This document shows, one piece after another, positions 33,012 through 42,461 of a stretch of 64,000 bases of DNA. The notes under the pieces were generated by a model. It saw nothing but the letters and a program-made list of their open reading frames with translations. It made no database searches and had not been told where the DNA came from. The position numbers and the translations under genes are program-made. This DNA is from Mesorhizobium kowhaii (GTDB lineage: Bacteria > Pseudomonadota > Alphaproteobacteria > Rhizobiales > Rhizobiaceae): positions 434,001 through 498,000 of the forward strand of contig NZ_MZXV01000013.1 in NCBI RefSeq assembly GCF_003253745.1. Direction: 5' to 3'. Position 1 is the first letter of the stretch. Every line of letters starts with the position of its first letter.

Positions 33012-34370
33012 ATGCCAAAGACGGGCGGAGCCGACGAGGCGCTCAATCGGGTGAACACGAGCTCCAAACCATCCGACCTTCGCATCACCGACATGCGGGT
33101 GGCCGAAATCGTCGGTGCGCCATTCACCTCGGCGCTGCTCAAGATTTACACCAACCAGGGTATCGTCGGGCTCGGCGAGGTGCGTGACGGCGCCAGCGCC
33201 ACCTACGCGCTGATGCTGAAAAGCCGGCTGCTGGGCGAGAACCCTTGTGACATTGACCGGCTGTTCCGCCGAATCAAGCAGTTTGGCGGCCATGGACGGC
33301 AGGGTGGTGGTGTCTCGGCAGTCGAGATCGCCCTCTGGGATCTCGCCGGCAAGGCCTATGGCGTGCCGATCTACCAGATGCTCGGGGGACGGTTCCGCGA
33401 CAAGGTGCGTGTCTATTGCGACACCGACGCGGAGAAGCCCAGCGGCACCGAGTCCGGAAAGCGGCTCAAGGCGCGGATGGATCTCGGTTTCACTTTCCTC
33501 AAGATGGACCTCGGGCTGGCGCAGATGTCCCACATCCCGGGCACGGTGGTCGCGCCGGCTGGCGTGCTCGATGGTTTCCGCACGCATGCCGGTCGCGGCC
33601 GGGCACGCACGCCGGACGAGCGCCGGGCGCGCAATGCCGTCTATGACGCGCAGAACGTGCCGCATCCCTTCACCGGGCTCCACTTTACCGAAAAGGGCAT
33701 CGACCTGCTCGATCAATATATCCACGAGGTCCGCGAGGAGATCGGCTACGAGATCCCGCTCGCCATCGACCATGTCGGCCACGTCTCGCTGCAGGACGGC
33801 ATCCGTCTCGCCCGGCGGATCGAGAAATACGCACCAGCCTGGCTCGAGGACGTGATCCCCTGGCAGTACACCGAGCAGTATCGGCAGTTACAGCAGGCAA
33901 CGTCGGTGCCGATCTGCACGGGTGAGGACATCTACCTCAAGGAAGGTTTCGAGCCGCTGCTCAATTCAGGCATCTCGGTCATCCACCCGGACTTGCTTAC
34001 CACCGGCGGCATCCTCGAGACCAAAAAGATCGGTGACATGGCGCAGGACCACGGCGTTGCCATGGCCATTCACATGGCTGAAAGCCCGATCGCCGCGATG
34101 GCCGCCGCGCATGTCGCGGTGGCGACGGAAAACTTCATGGCGCTCGAGTATCACAGCGTCGAAGTGGACTGGTGGGACGATATCGTTACGGGCTTGCCCA
34201 AGCCGCTGGTCAAGGACGGGTTCATCACAGTGCCGGACAAGCCAGGTCTGGGCATCGACGACGTGGTTGATGAAGTCATCGGCCAGCACCTGCAGGAAGG
34301 GGTCAAGGGCATGTGGCAACCGACCGATCACTGGGATGACGAATATTCCTGGGACCGGACCTGGAGCTGA
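33012..34370 (+). CDS. enolase-superfamily dehydratase, mannonate-dehydratase-like
   Basis: 452 residues, the longest of the four paralogues. K-x-D in F-L-K-M-D-L-G, Asp in L-A-I-D-H-V-G-H, Glu in W-L-E-D-V-I-P-W, Glu in T-G-E-D-I-Y and His in A-I-H-M-A-E-S-P-I form a complete MR-type site. The W-L-E-D and T-G-E-D forms and an inserted loop (about 185-220) set it apart from the galactonate-dehydratase-like genes. The start could be at 33012 or later, since the first ~25 residues are not conserved-looking. The substrate is not assigned. Confidence 0.83.
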   Translation: MPKTGGADEALNRVNTSSKPSDLRITDMRVAEIVGAPFTSALLKIYTNQGIVGLGEVRDGASATYALMLKSRLLGENPCDIDRLFRRIKQFGGHGRQGGGVSAVEIALWDLAGKAYGVPIYQMLGGRFRDKVRVYCDTDAEKPSGTESGKRLKARMDLGFTFLKMDLGLAQMSHIPGTVVAPAGVLDGFRTHAGRGRARTPDERRARNAVYDAQNVPHPFTGLHFTEKGIDLLDQYIHEVREEIGYEIPLAIDHVGHVSLQDGIRLARRIEKYAPAWLEDVIPWQYTEQYRQLQQATSVPICTGEDIYLKEGFEPLLNSGISVIHPDLLTTGGILETKKIGDMAQDHGVAMAIHMAESPIAAMAAAHVAVATENFMALEYHSVEVDWWDDIVTGLPKPLVKDGFITVPDKPGLGIDDVVDEVIGQHLQEGVKGMWQPTDHWDDEYSWDRTWS

Positions 34371-34408
34371 CCGCCTCACCTATTGAGGGAAGGTAAGAAA
34401 GGGAAAGC

Positions 34409-35608
34409 ATGAAGATCACCGACCTGCGCTGTGCCGTTATCGGCAGGCACCCCATCGTCCGCATCGTTACCGATGAGGGGCTCTATGGCCTGGGCGAGGT
34501 CGAGTTCACCAAGACCTACCTCAAGCCTTGGGTGCTGCATTTCCGCGAGGCACTGATCGGCGAGGATCCGACTGACGTCGAGCGCGTGATGCTGAAGATC
34601 CGCCAGCGCGGCTCTTTCAAGCCCTATGGCGCGGCGGTCAGCGCGATCGAGCATGCGCTGTGGGACATTGCCGGCAAGGCCGCAGGCGTGCCGGTCTACA
34701 AATTGCTCGGTGGCAAGGTGCGCGACAAGGTGCGCGTCTATAACGGCTCGATCCGCCAGAAACGCTCAGGCGACCGGCCGGAGGATTATGCCGCTGATGT
34801 CAAATGGATGATGGAGCAGCCGCAGAACTTCTTCATGGTCAAGCAAGGAATCTCGTTCCACTCCAACATGAAGGACACTGTCGAGGACTTCCACTATGGC
34901 GTAACGCAGAAGAAGGCCGGCTACCACGGTGCCATGGATCAGGGCGTGATCAGCGAGCGCGGTTTCAACCATATGCTCGACTGCGTGATCGCGATGAAGG
35001 AAGTGCTCGGCGACAAGGTCAGCTTGGCGCTGGACTGCGGCCCGGGCTGGATGCTGCCTGATGCGATCAAGTTCGCTCGCGCAGTCGAGAAGTACAATTT
35101 GATGTGGCTCGAGGACATGCTGACCGGCGACTACGTGCCGTGGGTCAATCCGCAGGCCTATCGGGAGCTGACCACATCCACCTCGACACCAATCCATACC
35201 GGCGAGCAGATCTACCTGCGGCACAATTTCAAGGAACTGATCGAGACGCAGGCGGTGCGCGTCATCGGCCCCGACCCTGCCGATGTCGGTGGCATTGCCG
35301 AGCTCAAATGGATTGCCGAGCACGCTTACATGCACTCGATCCTGATGGCCCCGCACGGTACCGCGAATGGCCTGCTCGGCCTCGGCGCGCTGATCAATGT
35401 TTGCGCCACCTTGCCCGCCAACTACGTGGCGTTCGAATATCCCAGCGCCTCGGACCTGTGGTGGAACGACATCGTCATCGGCCTGCCGTCGCAGATCGTG
35501 AAGGACAGCATGGTGGACCTGCTGGAAGCGCCAGGGTTGGGGCTCGATATCGACGCCGAAGCAGCCAGGAAGTATCTCAGGGAAGAGGATGCGGGCTTCT
35601 TCGACTGA
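34409..35608 (+). CDS. enolase-superfamily dehydratase, third rightward paralogue
   Basis: 399 residues starting M-K-I-T-D-L-R-C-A-V-I-G-R-H. Metal ligands: Asp in L-A-L-D-C-G-P-G-W, Glu in W-L-E-D-M-L-T-G, Glu in T-G-E-Q-I-Y-L-R; catalytic His in M-A-P-H-G-T-A-N-G. It shares W-L-E-D/T-G-E with the preceding gene, so these two are the closer pair. A GGGAAGG-type ribosome site lies ahead and the gap to the previous gene is 38 bases: an operon. Likely an acid-sugar dehydratase of unknown specificity. Confidence 0.84.
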   Translation: MKITDLRCAVIGRHPIVRIVTDEGLYGLGEVEFTKTYLKPWVLHFREALIGEDPTDVERVMLKIRQRGSFKPYGAAVSAIEHALWDIAGKAAGVPVYKLLGGKVRDKVRVYNGSIRQKRSGDRPEDYAADVKWMMEQPQNFFMVKQGISFHSNMKDTVEDFHYGVTQKKAGYHGAMDQGVISERGFNHMLDCVIAMKEVLGDKVSLALDCGPGWMLPDAIKFARAVEKYNLMWLEDMLTGDYVPWVNPQAYRELTTSTSTPIHTGEQIYLRHNFKELIETQAVRVIGPDPADVGGIAELKWIAEHAYMHSILMAPHGTANGLLGLGALINVCATLPANYVAFEYPSASDLWWNDIVIGLPSQIVKDSMVDLLEAPGLGLDIDAEAARKYLREEDAGFFD

Positions 35609-36159
35609 ACAGTCCTTCTTTCGCCCTCTGCACCACGCGGACCGCTTCACGCAAATTGGCATCCTGAATGACCGCCTCGGGGTCGATCTTAGCTCTCGAC
35701 TACGAATGGATCGACAAGGTCGCTGCAGCGATGGCTTCTTTAGGGGTGAGGTAGTTCGGGTCAGGCATGGGCGTTATAGATAGCAGAGTTGTGCAACAGC
35801 TTGTTGCACCCGCGACCCCATCGGATCGAGACCTGAGGAGAATGCCGGCGCCGTCACCGCGGACTTCTCGTCGTGACCCGAAGCTGCCATTGAAGGGGTC
35901 ATGCGATGATGACCGTTTGCGCCTCATCTCGGCCGTAGAGTTCAATTTTGGGTTGCCCGAAGCCAGACATCTCCGGCGAACACGTTGGAGGTCGCGGTTG
36001 GGCCAAATCCAGTCCTTCCGAAGGTACAGACTCCGATGACCGCTGTTGGCGGTAACGTCGACTGTACATTGCAGTCCTTGCTAATCAGCGGGACGTGGGG
36101 CGGCTTCCGACTCGGTTGGGTCCGGCCAGATTCGACATCGTCTGCCGGCCCGAACCTAC
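35609..36159. other. 551-base stretch without a supported gene
   Basis: No convincing coding region. A very short minus-strand peptide (Y-L-T-P-K-E-A-I-A-A-A near 35720-35765) looks like the first helix of an excisionase-type HTH but stops at once. The stretch separates the rightward sugar-acid operon from the leftward patatin/RND operon and probably contains terminators I cannot single out. Confidence 0.5.
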
Positions 36160-37455
36160 TCATTTCGAAAATCCGGGAGGCACCGTTTTCCACGGTACGC
36201 CGTCGCGGCCCATTTCGTAGCCTTTTTCGTACAGCGCCCGCATGAACTTGCTGTCGAACGGGCTCTTTGCTTCGACCGTGAAGTCGGTCGGGATATCTAT
36301 GTAGCTGTAGTTGATGCCGTCGCGCTTGGCGACAGCGTAAAGCCGATAGAGATCGCCAATCCCTTGCGTCTTGATGAGGGAAGAGACCGCCTTTTCGGCA
36401 ATGTCAGGCAGTGTGGCCTTGACGATGCTCGGTTCCGGCGTCGTCCGGCCGTTGCGGATGATATAAAGCCGCGCCTTGACCCGAGCGTGGAACGTCTGGT
36501 CGAGCTCGCGCAGGCTCAGCCCAGCGGGCATCAGAAAGACCTCGTTGCTGGTGCCACCGTCGACATGCATTTCGTGATAGGTCTTGCCCGCCGCGGTCAC
36601 TTCCAGTTCGACCGGGGGAAAAATGCCGGGAATGGATGTGGAAGCCAGGATGACCTGCTTGAAGAGCTTCAACCGGTCCGACCGATTGCTCGCAGCAATA
36701 GCACCCATGTCCCAGATTACCGCTCGGTCCGCATCGAGGTTGGTTGTTCCGATGAAGAGTCGCCGTCCCTTCCCTGACTCCCGGGCGATCTGATCGAGCA
36801 TGTCCTGGGTTATGTATTCGTCAAGCATCTTGGCGAGCGGCGCATTGCTTGTGAAGGAGGCGCTCGACAGCACGCCGAGGATGCTATGCTTGGTATAGAT
36901 GTTGGCATCCTTGATTGTGGCGAAGCTTTGCTTGAGTTGATCGTCGTAGGCTGGCCCAAGGAACGCGAATGGCGCGATCAAAGATCCGGTACTAATACCG
37001 GTGACAATGTCGAACTTGGGCCTGGTCCCGGCCTTGGTCCATCCGGCGAGTATTCCGGCTCCGAAGGCGCCGCTGCTGCCCCCGCCGGAAAGCGTCAGCA
37101 CATTGAGCTCTCGCGGTTTTATGGATGGGTCGGTCTTGGCCGCCTCTAACCGCTCGTTGCGAAATAAGACGAGCCGATCGGCCGGGACACTTGCATAGGA
37201 ATCGCCCCAGGCACGTATGTCGCCGGGGAAGCCATTCACTTCGGCTGTGGCCATGTGTTTTGTCGGCACGCCGTCGCGTGGATAGGCTGCAATGCAGCCT
37301 GCAAGCTGGGTTACACACAGGCCAAGGAGGGTAGACCTAAGCAGAGCTTCCGGTGTCCTGAAGCGGCGCACTACCTCTCTCGCTCGCCTCAGAATGCATG
37401 GGATGGCTGCCAATCCAACGTAGCGCATGCGCGGACCCTCATAGGTAAGTGGCAT
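36160..37455 (-). CDS. patatin-like phospholipase, putative lipoprotein
   Basis: About 431 residues from the ATG at 37455. A hydrophobic stretch ending L-A-G-C (around residue 54) looks like a lipobox, preceded by an unusually long N-terminus, so a start at 37428 is possible. Patatin marks are complete: oxyanion G-G-G-S-S-G-A-F-G-A-G near 125, nucleophile G-I-S-T-G-S-L, and Asp in D-G-G-T-S. The activity would be lipid acyl hydrolysis at the cell envelope. It follows the hypothetical gene by about 17 bases and may share the RND operon. Confidence 0.82.
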   Translation of the reverse strand: MPLTYEGPRMRYVGLAAIPCILRRAREVVRRFRTPEALLRSTLLGLCVTQLAGCIAAYPRDGVPTKHMATAEVNGFPGDIRAWGDSYASVPADRLVLFRNERLEAAKTDPSIKPRELNVLTLSGGGSSGAFGAGILAGWTKAGTRPKFDIVTGISTGSLIAPFAFLGPAYDDQLKQSFATIKDANIYTKHSILGVLSSASFTSNAPLAKMLDEYITQDMLDQIARESGKGRRLFIGTTNLDADRAVIWDMGAIAASNRSDRLKLFKQVILASTSIPGIFPPVELEVTAAGKTYHEMHVDGGTSNEVFLMPAGLSLRELDQTFHARVKARLYIIRNGRTTPEPSIVKATLPDIAEKAVSSLIKTQGIGDLYRLYAVAKRDGINYSYIDIPTDFTVEAKSPFDSKFMRALYEKGYEMGRDGVPWKTVPPGFSK

Positions 37456-37472
37456 GGAAGTTCCTCTGGATG

Positions 37473-37913
37473 TCATCGCAGGTGAGCCAACTCCACCCGG
37501 CAGGACTCCGCGAATGTGCGCAGGATGTCATGGGCGGCGACATGCGTGTTCCGCGCCTCCGGAGCAGTCGAAGGCGACTCGTATGTCTCTATGATGCGTT
37601 CGAGTACCGCTTCGGCGGCACCGATCGTGTTGGGCGTGGCAAAGAGGCGTAGCTTGTTGATGGTGGCATACATGGGAACAAGCTTGGCTGGGTCATCCAG
37701 CCGTTCCTGGACGATGCCATCTGCATAGGTTTTGGATGCCTGGTCGATCAACTCGCCGAACAGCCGCTCGCGATGCGAGCCTTTCTGTTCGAGCCGCTGC
37801 ATATGATCCTTTTGATACTGGGTGAGCCAGGTCGTGGCGACGGATGCCAGGGCACCGATGGCCGAGCCGGCCAATGCCGATAGGGCTGAGATGGTCGCGG
37901 GGTCCAAAGTCAT
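37473..37913 (-). CDS. conserved-looking membrane-anchored protein of unknown function
   Basis: 146 residues from the ATG at 37913 (M-T-L-D-P-A-T-I-S-A-L-S). One N-terminal membrane helix (about 8-30) is followed by a soluble helical part rich in charged residues (K-D-H-M-Q-R-L-E-Q-K..., E-A-V-L-E-R-I-I-E-T-Y) that could form a coiled coil in the cytoplasm. It lies between the RND transporter gene and the patatin gene, all leftward. I do not recognise the family. Confidence 0.65.
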   Translation of the reverse strand: MTLDPATISALSALAGSAIGALASVATTWLTQYQKDHMQRLEQKGSHRERLFGELIDQASKTYADGIVQERLDDPAKLVPMYATINKLRLFATPNTIGAAEAVLERIIETYESPSTAPEARNTHVAAHDILRTFAESCRVELAHLR

Positions 37914-38057
37914 GGAGTTGCTCTTGAAGTTTCCGGTCGACGCCGGCTTGGTGAAGTGGATCCTCGCCAAGCCGAAACTCTCACCGATTTTGAAATGTTC
38001 AGGCGTACCACTGCCGATGTCACGCTTCCGGCCCGAACCGGCATGGCTATCCCTTTC

Positions 38058-41000
38058 TCAGTGCTGGAGGGCGAGAATGGGGATTGCCGGAACGGCGGGC
38101 GCTGCTATCGTTTCGTCCCTTTCCCGTATGCCGTTTACAGCGACATAAAGAGCCGGGAGGAAGACCAGCGTCAGCAAGGTCGCGACGGCGAGCCCTCCGA
38201 CGATGGCGTAGGCCATCGGTCCCCAGAACACGTCGTGCATGATCGGGATCATGCCGAGGATCGCGGCGGCCGCCGTCAGCATGATCGGCCGGAACCTGTG
38301 GGTGGTCGCGTCGATCACCGCCCTCCAGGGTTCGATACCCTGCGCCCGCTCGTGCTCAATTTGGTGGACCAGGATCACCGAGTTGCGGATGATCATACCG
38401 GCCAGCGCAATGATGCCGAGTGTCGCGATGAAGCCCATCGGCGTGTTTGTGGTGAGCAGCGCGGCGGCGACGCCGATGAGGCCGAGCGGCGCCACACTGA
38501 TCACCATCGCCAGCTGGCGGAAGCTTCCGAGCTGCACCATAAGCACGGTGAGCATCAGGGTGATCATGAGCGGAAACTGGGCCAGCAGCGCGGCGTTGCT
38601 CTGCGCGCTCTTTTCGACCGTGCCTCCCGTCTCAAGCAACGTGCCAGCCGGCATCGACTTGCGCAGCCCCTCGATTGCGCCAGCGATTCGCCCGTGCACG
38701 GACGCTGGCTGCAGCCCAGGCAGCGGTTCCGCCTGCACGGTTATGGTGGGCAGACGGCCGCGGCGCCAGACATAGCCTTCATCGAGTTCGTACTGGAACT
38801 GCGCCAGCTCGCGCAGCGGAACTGAGGCACCAGTGGGCGTCGTGATCTGGAGATTGCGCAAGGCTTCGACGCTTGACCGCTCGTCGCTCTCGGCCCGCGC
38901 CACGACATCGACGAGGTAGATCGAGTCGCGGATCTGTGTAACGGTCGAACCGCTGATCACACGGTTGAGCGCCTGGGCAAGCTGCTCGGAGCTCAGGCCT
39001 GCCTGGCGAACCCGGTCCTGGTCGACGACAATGCGCAGCGCCTTGTTCTTCTCGGCCCAATCGTAGTTGACATTACGCACGAGCCCCGATGCTCGCAGAG
39101 TTTGCGCGACCTGCTCGGCATACTGCCTCGCCTCCTCAGTGGTCGGGGCGCTCACACGATATTGCACAGGCCAGCCGACGGGCGGTCCGAGCTCAAGGCG
39201 CGAGATGCGAACAGTCACGTCCGGAAAGCTGCCTGCGAACAGGGTCGCCAGCCTGGCCTGCACCCGGTCACGCGCCTCGAGGTCCTTGGTGACAACCACG
39301 GTCTCGGCCATGAAGTCGTTGTCGAGCTGCACGTCGAGAGGCAGGTAGAAGCGGATGGCGCCGCCTCCGACATAGGAGGAGAAGCGGGCGATGTCGGGGT
39401 CGCCGGCAAGCGCCTTCTCCAGCCGCTCCGTCTGCGCTTCGGTCGCAGCGATCGAGGCATTCTTTGGCAGGGTCATCGTCACGAGGAGCTCGGGTCGGTT
39501 GGACGTCGGGAAGAACTGCTGCTGCACGAAGCCCATGCCATAAAGGGAGGCGCCGAAGAGGATGACCGCCGCAGCGATGGTGGGCCAGCGGTGCCGCATG
39601 GCGAAGCCAAGCAGGCGTTCGAAAGCGCGCATGAAGCGGCCCGGCTCGACGTTTCCGTGCGCCTTCTTCGTGTGCGACGGCAGAAGAGAGAGACCAATCA
39701 CCGGCGCGAAGACGACGGCCACGAACCATGAGGCAACGAGCGCCACCGCGATCACGACAAACAGCGAGAAGCAGTATTGTCCTGTGTTGCTGTCGGCGAA
39801 GCCGATCGGCAGGAAGCCGAGGATCGTAATCAGCGTTCCCGTCAGCATGGGGAAGGCGGTGGAGGTGTAGGCGAAGGTTGCCGCCTTGATCTTCTCCATA
39901 CCTTCTTCGATCTTTGAGATCATCATCTCGATGGTGATCATGGCGTCATCGACGAGAAGCCCGAGCGCGATTATCAGGGCGCCGAGGGAGATGCGCTGCA
40001 GGCTGATGCCCAGCGCATTCATGGCCACAAAAACGATGGCAAGCACCAAGGGGATGGAGAGAGCGACCACAAGCCCGGCCCTGAAGCCGAGACTGAGGAA
40101 GCTGACCGCCAGCACGATGACGATCGCCTCTAAAAGTGCTTCGGTGAATCCGCCGATCGCTTCGTGCACGACCTCGGGCTGGTCCGACACGAGGTTGAGC
40201 TCAATGCCGACGGGAAAGCGCTGTTTCAGGCGTTCGGCCGCCTCGTGCAGGCCCTTGCCGAAGTCGAGATTGTTGCCGCCCTCCCGCATGTTGACGCCGA
40301 TGCCGATCGCCGGCTTGCCGTTGACGCGGAACATCTTGCTGGGCGGGTCGCTGTAGCCGCGCTGGACCTGGGCGATGTCGGTCAGTTTGTAGAAGCGCCC
40401 GTCGATCCAGAGGTTGAGGTTGGCAATGCCGTCCGGCGACAGCAGGGAACCTGTGACGTCGACGAGCATAGTCTCCTGAGGCGTGTTGATGATGCCCGAA
40501 GGCGCCACGGCATTCTGCCGGGCGATCGCCGCCAGCACGTCGTCCAGGCTGAGCTTGAGGTTCGCGAGCTTTTGCGGCGAGAAGTTCAGATAGACCTTCT
40601 CATCCTGGTCGCCATAGATGTCGACCTTGCCGACGTCGGGCGCACGCAGGAACTCGCCCCGCGCGGTCTCAGCGAAGTCGCGCGCCTCGCGTGCGGTGAA
40701 GCCGTCATAGGTGATGCCGTAGATGGTTCCGAAGACGTCGCCAAATTCGTCGTTGAAGAAGGGCCCGACCACGCCTTGCGGCAGCGTCGCCCTTATGTCG
40801 CTGACCTTCTTGCGGACCTGGTACCAGATGTCGCTAAGGTCGCGCTTGGGCGTCGATTCCTTGATGTAGACGAAAATCGTCGCCTGACCGGGCTTTGTGT
40901 AGCTCTTGATGTAATCGAGGTTCGGGGTCTCCTCGAGCTTCTTTTCGATCCTGTCCGTCACTTGCTTGAGCGTGTCAGCCGTGGTGGCCCCCGGCCAGTT

Positions 41001-41156
41001 TGCCTGGACCACCATGGTCTGTACGGTGAAATCCGGATCTTCCTGGCGGCCGAGCCGCTCGTAGGCGCTCGCTCCGCCAATGACGCAGATGAGCATGAGG
41101 AAGACGACGAGGGCGCGGTTGTGGACGGCCCATTCGGAGAGATTGAAGCGTGTCAT
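38058..41156 (-). CDS. RND family efflux transporter, inner-membrane pump
   Basis: About 1032 residues (ATG at 41156 after an in-frame GTG), a full-length AcrB-type pump. N-terminal helix after W-A-V-H-N-R-A-L-V-V-F; two large periplasmic loops; proton-relay G-L-L-V-D-D-A-M in TM4; P-M-L-T-G-T-L-I-T-I-L-G-F-L-P-I in TM5-6. It resembles the branch that begins N-L-S-x-W-A-x-x-x-R, often annotated as multidrug or metal RND. Its start overlaps the adaptor stop (TGATG). No outer-membrane channel gene is nearby, so it must use one encoded elsewhere. Confidence 0.92.
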   Translation of the reverse strand: MTRFNLSEWAVHNRALVVFLMLICVIGGASAYERLGRQEDPDFTVQTMVVQANWPGATTADTLKQVTDRIEKKLEETPNLDYIKSYTKPGQATIFVYIKESTPKRDLSDIWYQVRKKVSDIRATLPQGVVGPFFNDEFGDVFGTIYGITYDGFTAREARDFAETARGEFLRAPDVGKVDIYGDQDEKVYLNFSPQKLANLKLSLDDVLAAIARQNAVAPSGIINTPQETMLVDVTGSLLSPDGIANLNLWIDGRFYKLTDIAQVQRGYSDPPSKMFRVNGKPAIGIGVNMREGGNNLDFGKGLHEAAERLKQRFPVGIELNLVSDQPEVVHEAIGGFTEALLEAIVIVLAVSFLSLGFRAGLVVALSIPLVLAIVFVAMNALGISLQRISLGALIIALGLLVDDAMITIEMMISKIEEGMEKIKAATFAYTSTAFPMLTGTLITILGFLPIGFADSNTGQYCFSLFVVIAVALVASWFVAVVFAPVIGLSLLPSHTKKAHGNVEPGRFMRAFERLLGFAMRHRWPTIAAAVILFGASLYGMGFVQQQFFPTSNRPELLVTMTLPKNASIAATEAQTERLEKALAGDPDIARFSSYVGGGAIRFYLPLDVQLDNDFMAETVVVTKDLEARDRVQARLATLFAGSFPDVTVRISRLELGPPVGWPVQYRVSAPTTEEARQYAEQVAQTLRASGLVRNVNYDWAEKNKALRIVVDQDRVRQAGLSSEQLAQALNRVISGSTVTQIRDSIYLVDVVARAESDERSSVEALRNLQITTPTGASVPLRELAQFQYELDEGYVWRRGRLPTITVQAEPLPGLQPASVHGRIAGAIEGLRKSMPAGTLLETGGTVEKSAQSNAALLAQFPLMITLMLTVLMVQLGSFRQLAMVISVAPLGLIGVAAALLTTNTPMGFIATLGIIALAGMIIRNSVILVHQIEHERAQGIEPWRAVIDATTHRFRPIMLTAAAAILGMIPIMHDVFWGPMAYAIVGGLAVATLLTLVFLPALYVAVNGIRERDETIAAPAVPAIPILALQH

Positions 41157-42238
41157 CACTTGACCTCCGTCTCTGGGTTCACAAGGTCACCGTCGGCGAG
41201 CGAATTGACGCCGGCGGTCACCACCTTCTCCCCAGCGGACAGTCCGTGGCTCACCACGATCGAGTCCGCATCGAATTCGACAAGCTTGACCTCGCGGCGC
41301 TGCACCTTGTCGTCTTGGCCGACCACCCAAACCTGCGGCTGGCCTCCGGACTGCAGCAGCGCGCTCGGTGGCAATGTCGCAACCTCCTGACCTCCTTCGC
41401 TTTCGACGCGACCGACAACGACTGCCCCGAGGCGCATCTCCGCCGGCGGCGAAGCCAGCGCCACCTTCACCTGATAGGTGCCTGTCGCGCTGTCGGCCTC
41501 TGGCGAAATCTCGCGGATCGTGCCGGTGACGGCGATGTCGAGACGACCCTGCAGCGATACGTTCACCGCCATGCCGAGCTTTGCCCGTGTGACATCATTG
41601 GTGGCCACCGCGAACACCGCCTCGCGTGCGTCATTGCCGGAAATCTCGACGACCATCTGGCCCGCAGCCACGACCTGACCCGGGTCGGCTCCGGTCGCCG
41701 TCACCACACCATCGTCGGGCGCAAGGAGCTGGGTATAGCTTAGCTGGTTCCGCGCGATACGCAGATTGGCTTCGGTCGCCTGGACCTCCGCTCGTGCGCT
41801 CTGCAGCGACTTGAGCGCGTCATCGTGCTGGGAATGTGTGGCGAAGCCCTTGCCGAGCAGGATTCTGAAGCGTTCCTCCTGTGCGGATGCTTGGGCGAGC
41901 GCGGCCCTTGCTGCATCGACGTCGGCCTCGGCCGCGGTCACCTTGTTCTGGTAGTCGACGGCACTGAGCTCCGCGAGCTTCTGGCCCTTCTTGACCATTG
42001 CGCCCATGTCGACCTCGCGCGAGAGCATTCGACCGCCGACCTCGAAGCCAACCGCGCTCACATAACGCGATCGGATGCGGCCGGCGCCCTGCGCCACCAG
42101 GGCGAGCTTGTGAGGCGTCACCACGACGACCCGTGTCGGCCGTGGCGCTGATGGTGCGGCAGTTTCTTCTTCAGAACAGCCGGAAAGACAAAGGCAGGCG
42201 ATACAGGCAGAAAGGAACAGACCTGAGGGCAGGCGCAT
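41156..42238 (-). CDS. RND periplasmic adaptor (membrane fusion protein), lipoprotein
   Basis: 360 residues from the ATG at 42238 (M-R-L-P-S-G-L-F-L). A lipobox L-S-G-C near residue 20 marks a lipoprotein. Then come the beta-barrel/lipoyl parts (G-R-I-R-S-R-Y, G-G-R-M-L-S-R-E-V-D-M-G-A-M-V), a helical hairpin (residues ~90-150, E-A-D-V-D-A-A-R-A-A-L-A-Q-A) and D-D-G-V-V. It links the RND pump to an outer-membrane channel. The upstream region 42325-42386 is a near copy of the TetR/patatin control region. Confidence 0.92.
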   Translation of the reverse strand: MRLPSGLFLSACIACLCLSGCSEEETAAPSAPRPTRVVVVTPHKLALVAQGAGRIRSRYVSAVGFEVGGRMLSREVDMGAMVKKGQKLAELSAVDYQNKVTAAEADVDAARAALAQASAQEERFRILLGKGFATHSQHDDALKSLQSARAEVQATEANLRIARNQLSYTQLLAPDDGVVTATGADPGQVVAAGQMVVEISGNDAREAVFAVATNDVTRAKLGMAVNVSLQGRLDIAVTGTIREISPEADSATGTYQVKVALASPPAEMRLGAVVVGRVESEGGQEVATLPPSALLQSGGQPQVWVVGQDDKVQRREVKLVEFDADSIVVSHGLSAGEKVVTAGVNSLADGDLVNPETEVK

Positions 42239-42324
42239 GAGAGCCTCCGTTGGAACGGTGGGTTGAAGGGATCGATCGTTTTGCGAGCGCGGCGAGTTCG
42301 CCATTGCCCAATTTGATTTTAGAC

Positions 42325-42386
42325 TTTTAAGTCAAATCGACGATATAGTCAATATGAGATTTGCGCAATTGTGCAATGCAAAAAAG
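42325..42386. repeat. control-region duplicate, copy 1 (upstream of RND adaptor)
   Basis: Aligns without gaps to 45434-45495 (offset 3109). About 50 of the central 56 bases match, including TCAAATCGAC, GTCAATATGAGAT and GTGCAATGCAAAAAAG. It lies in front of the leftward RND operon, as copy 2 lies in front of the leftward patatin operon. Confidence 0.8.
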
Positions 42387-42395
42387 ATAGGGGGA

Positions 42396-42460
42396 TTGTA
42401 AAGATTGATCTGTAGGCAGGGCAGAGCGAAAGACGGGCAAAGGCACGCCTCTCTGACGCG
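42396..42460 (+). pseudogene. decayed start of a TetR regulator gene
   Basis: After control-region copy 1 the sequence still follows the first ~20 codons of the TetR gene at 45505 (AAGATTGATCTG, GGCAGGGCAGAGC, GGCAAAGGCACGC against their counterparts), but with small deletions and no ATG. It ends where the bdhA 3' end begins. It looks like the stub of a second copy of that gene. Confidence 0.4.
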
Positions 42461-42461
42461 C

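Noticed and set aside
31827..33782. 651-residue minus-strand ORF across the dehydratase genes
   Set aside because: Antisense shadow of two clear enolase-superfamily genes; high GC keeps the opposite frame open.
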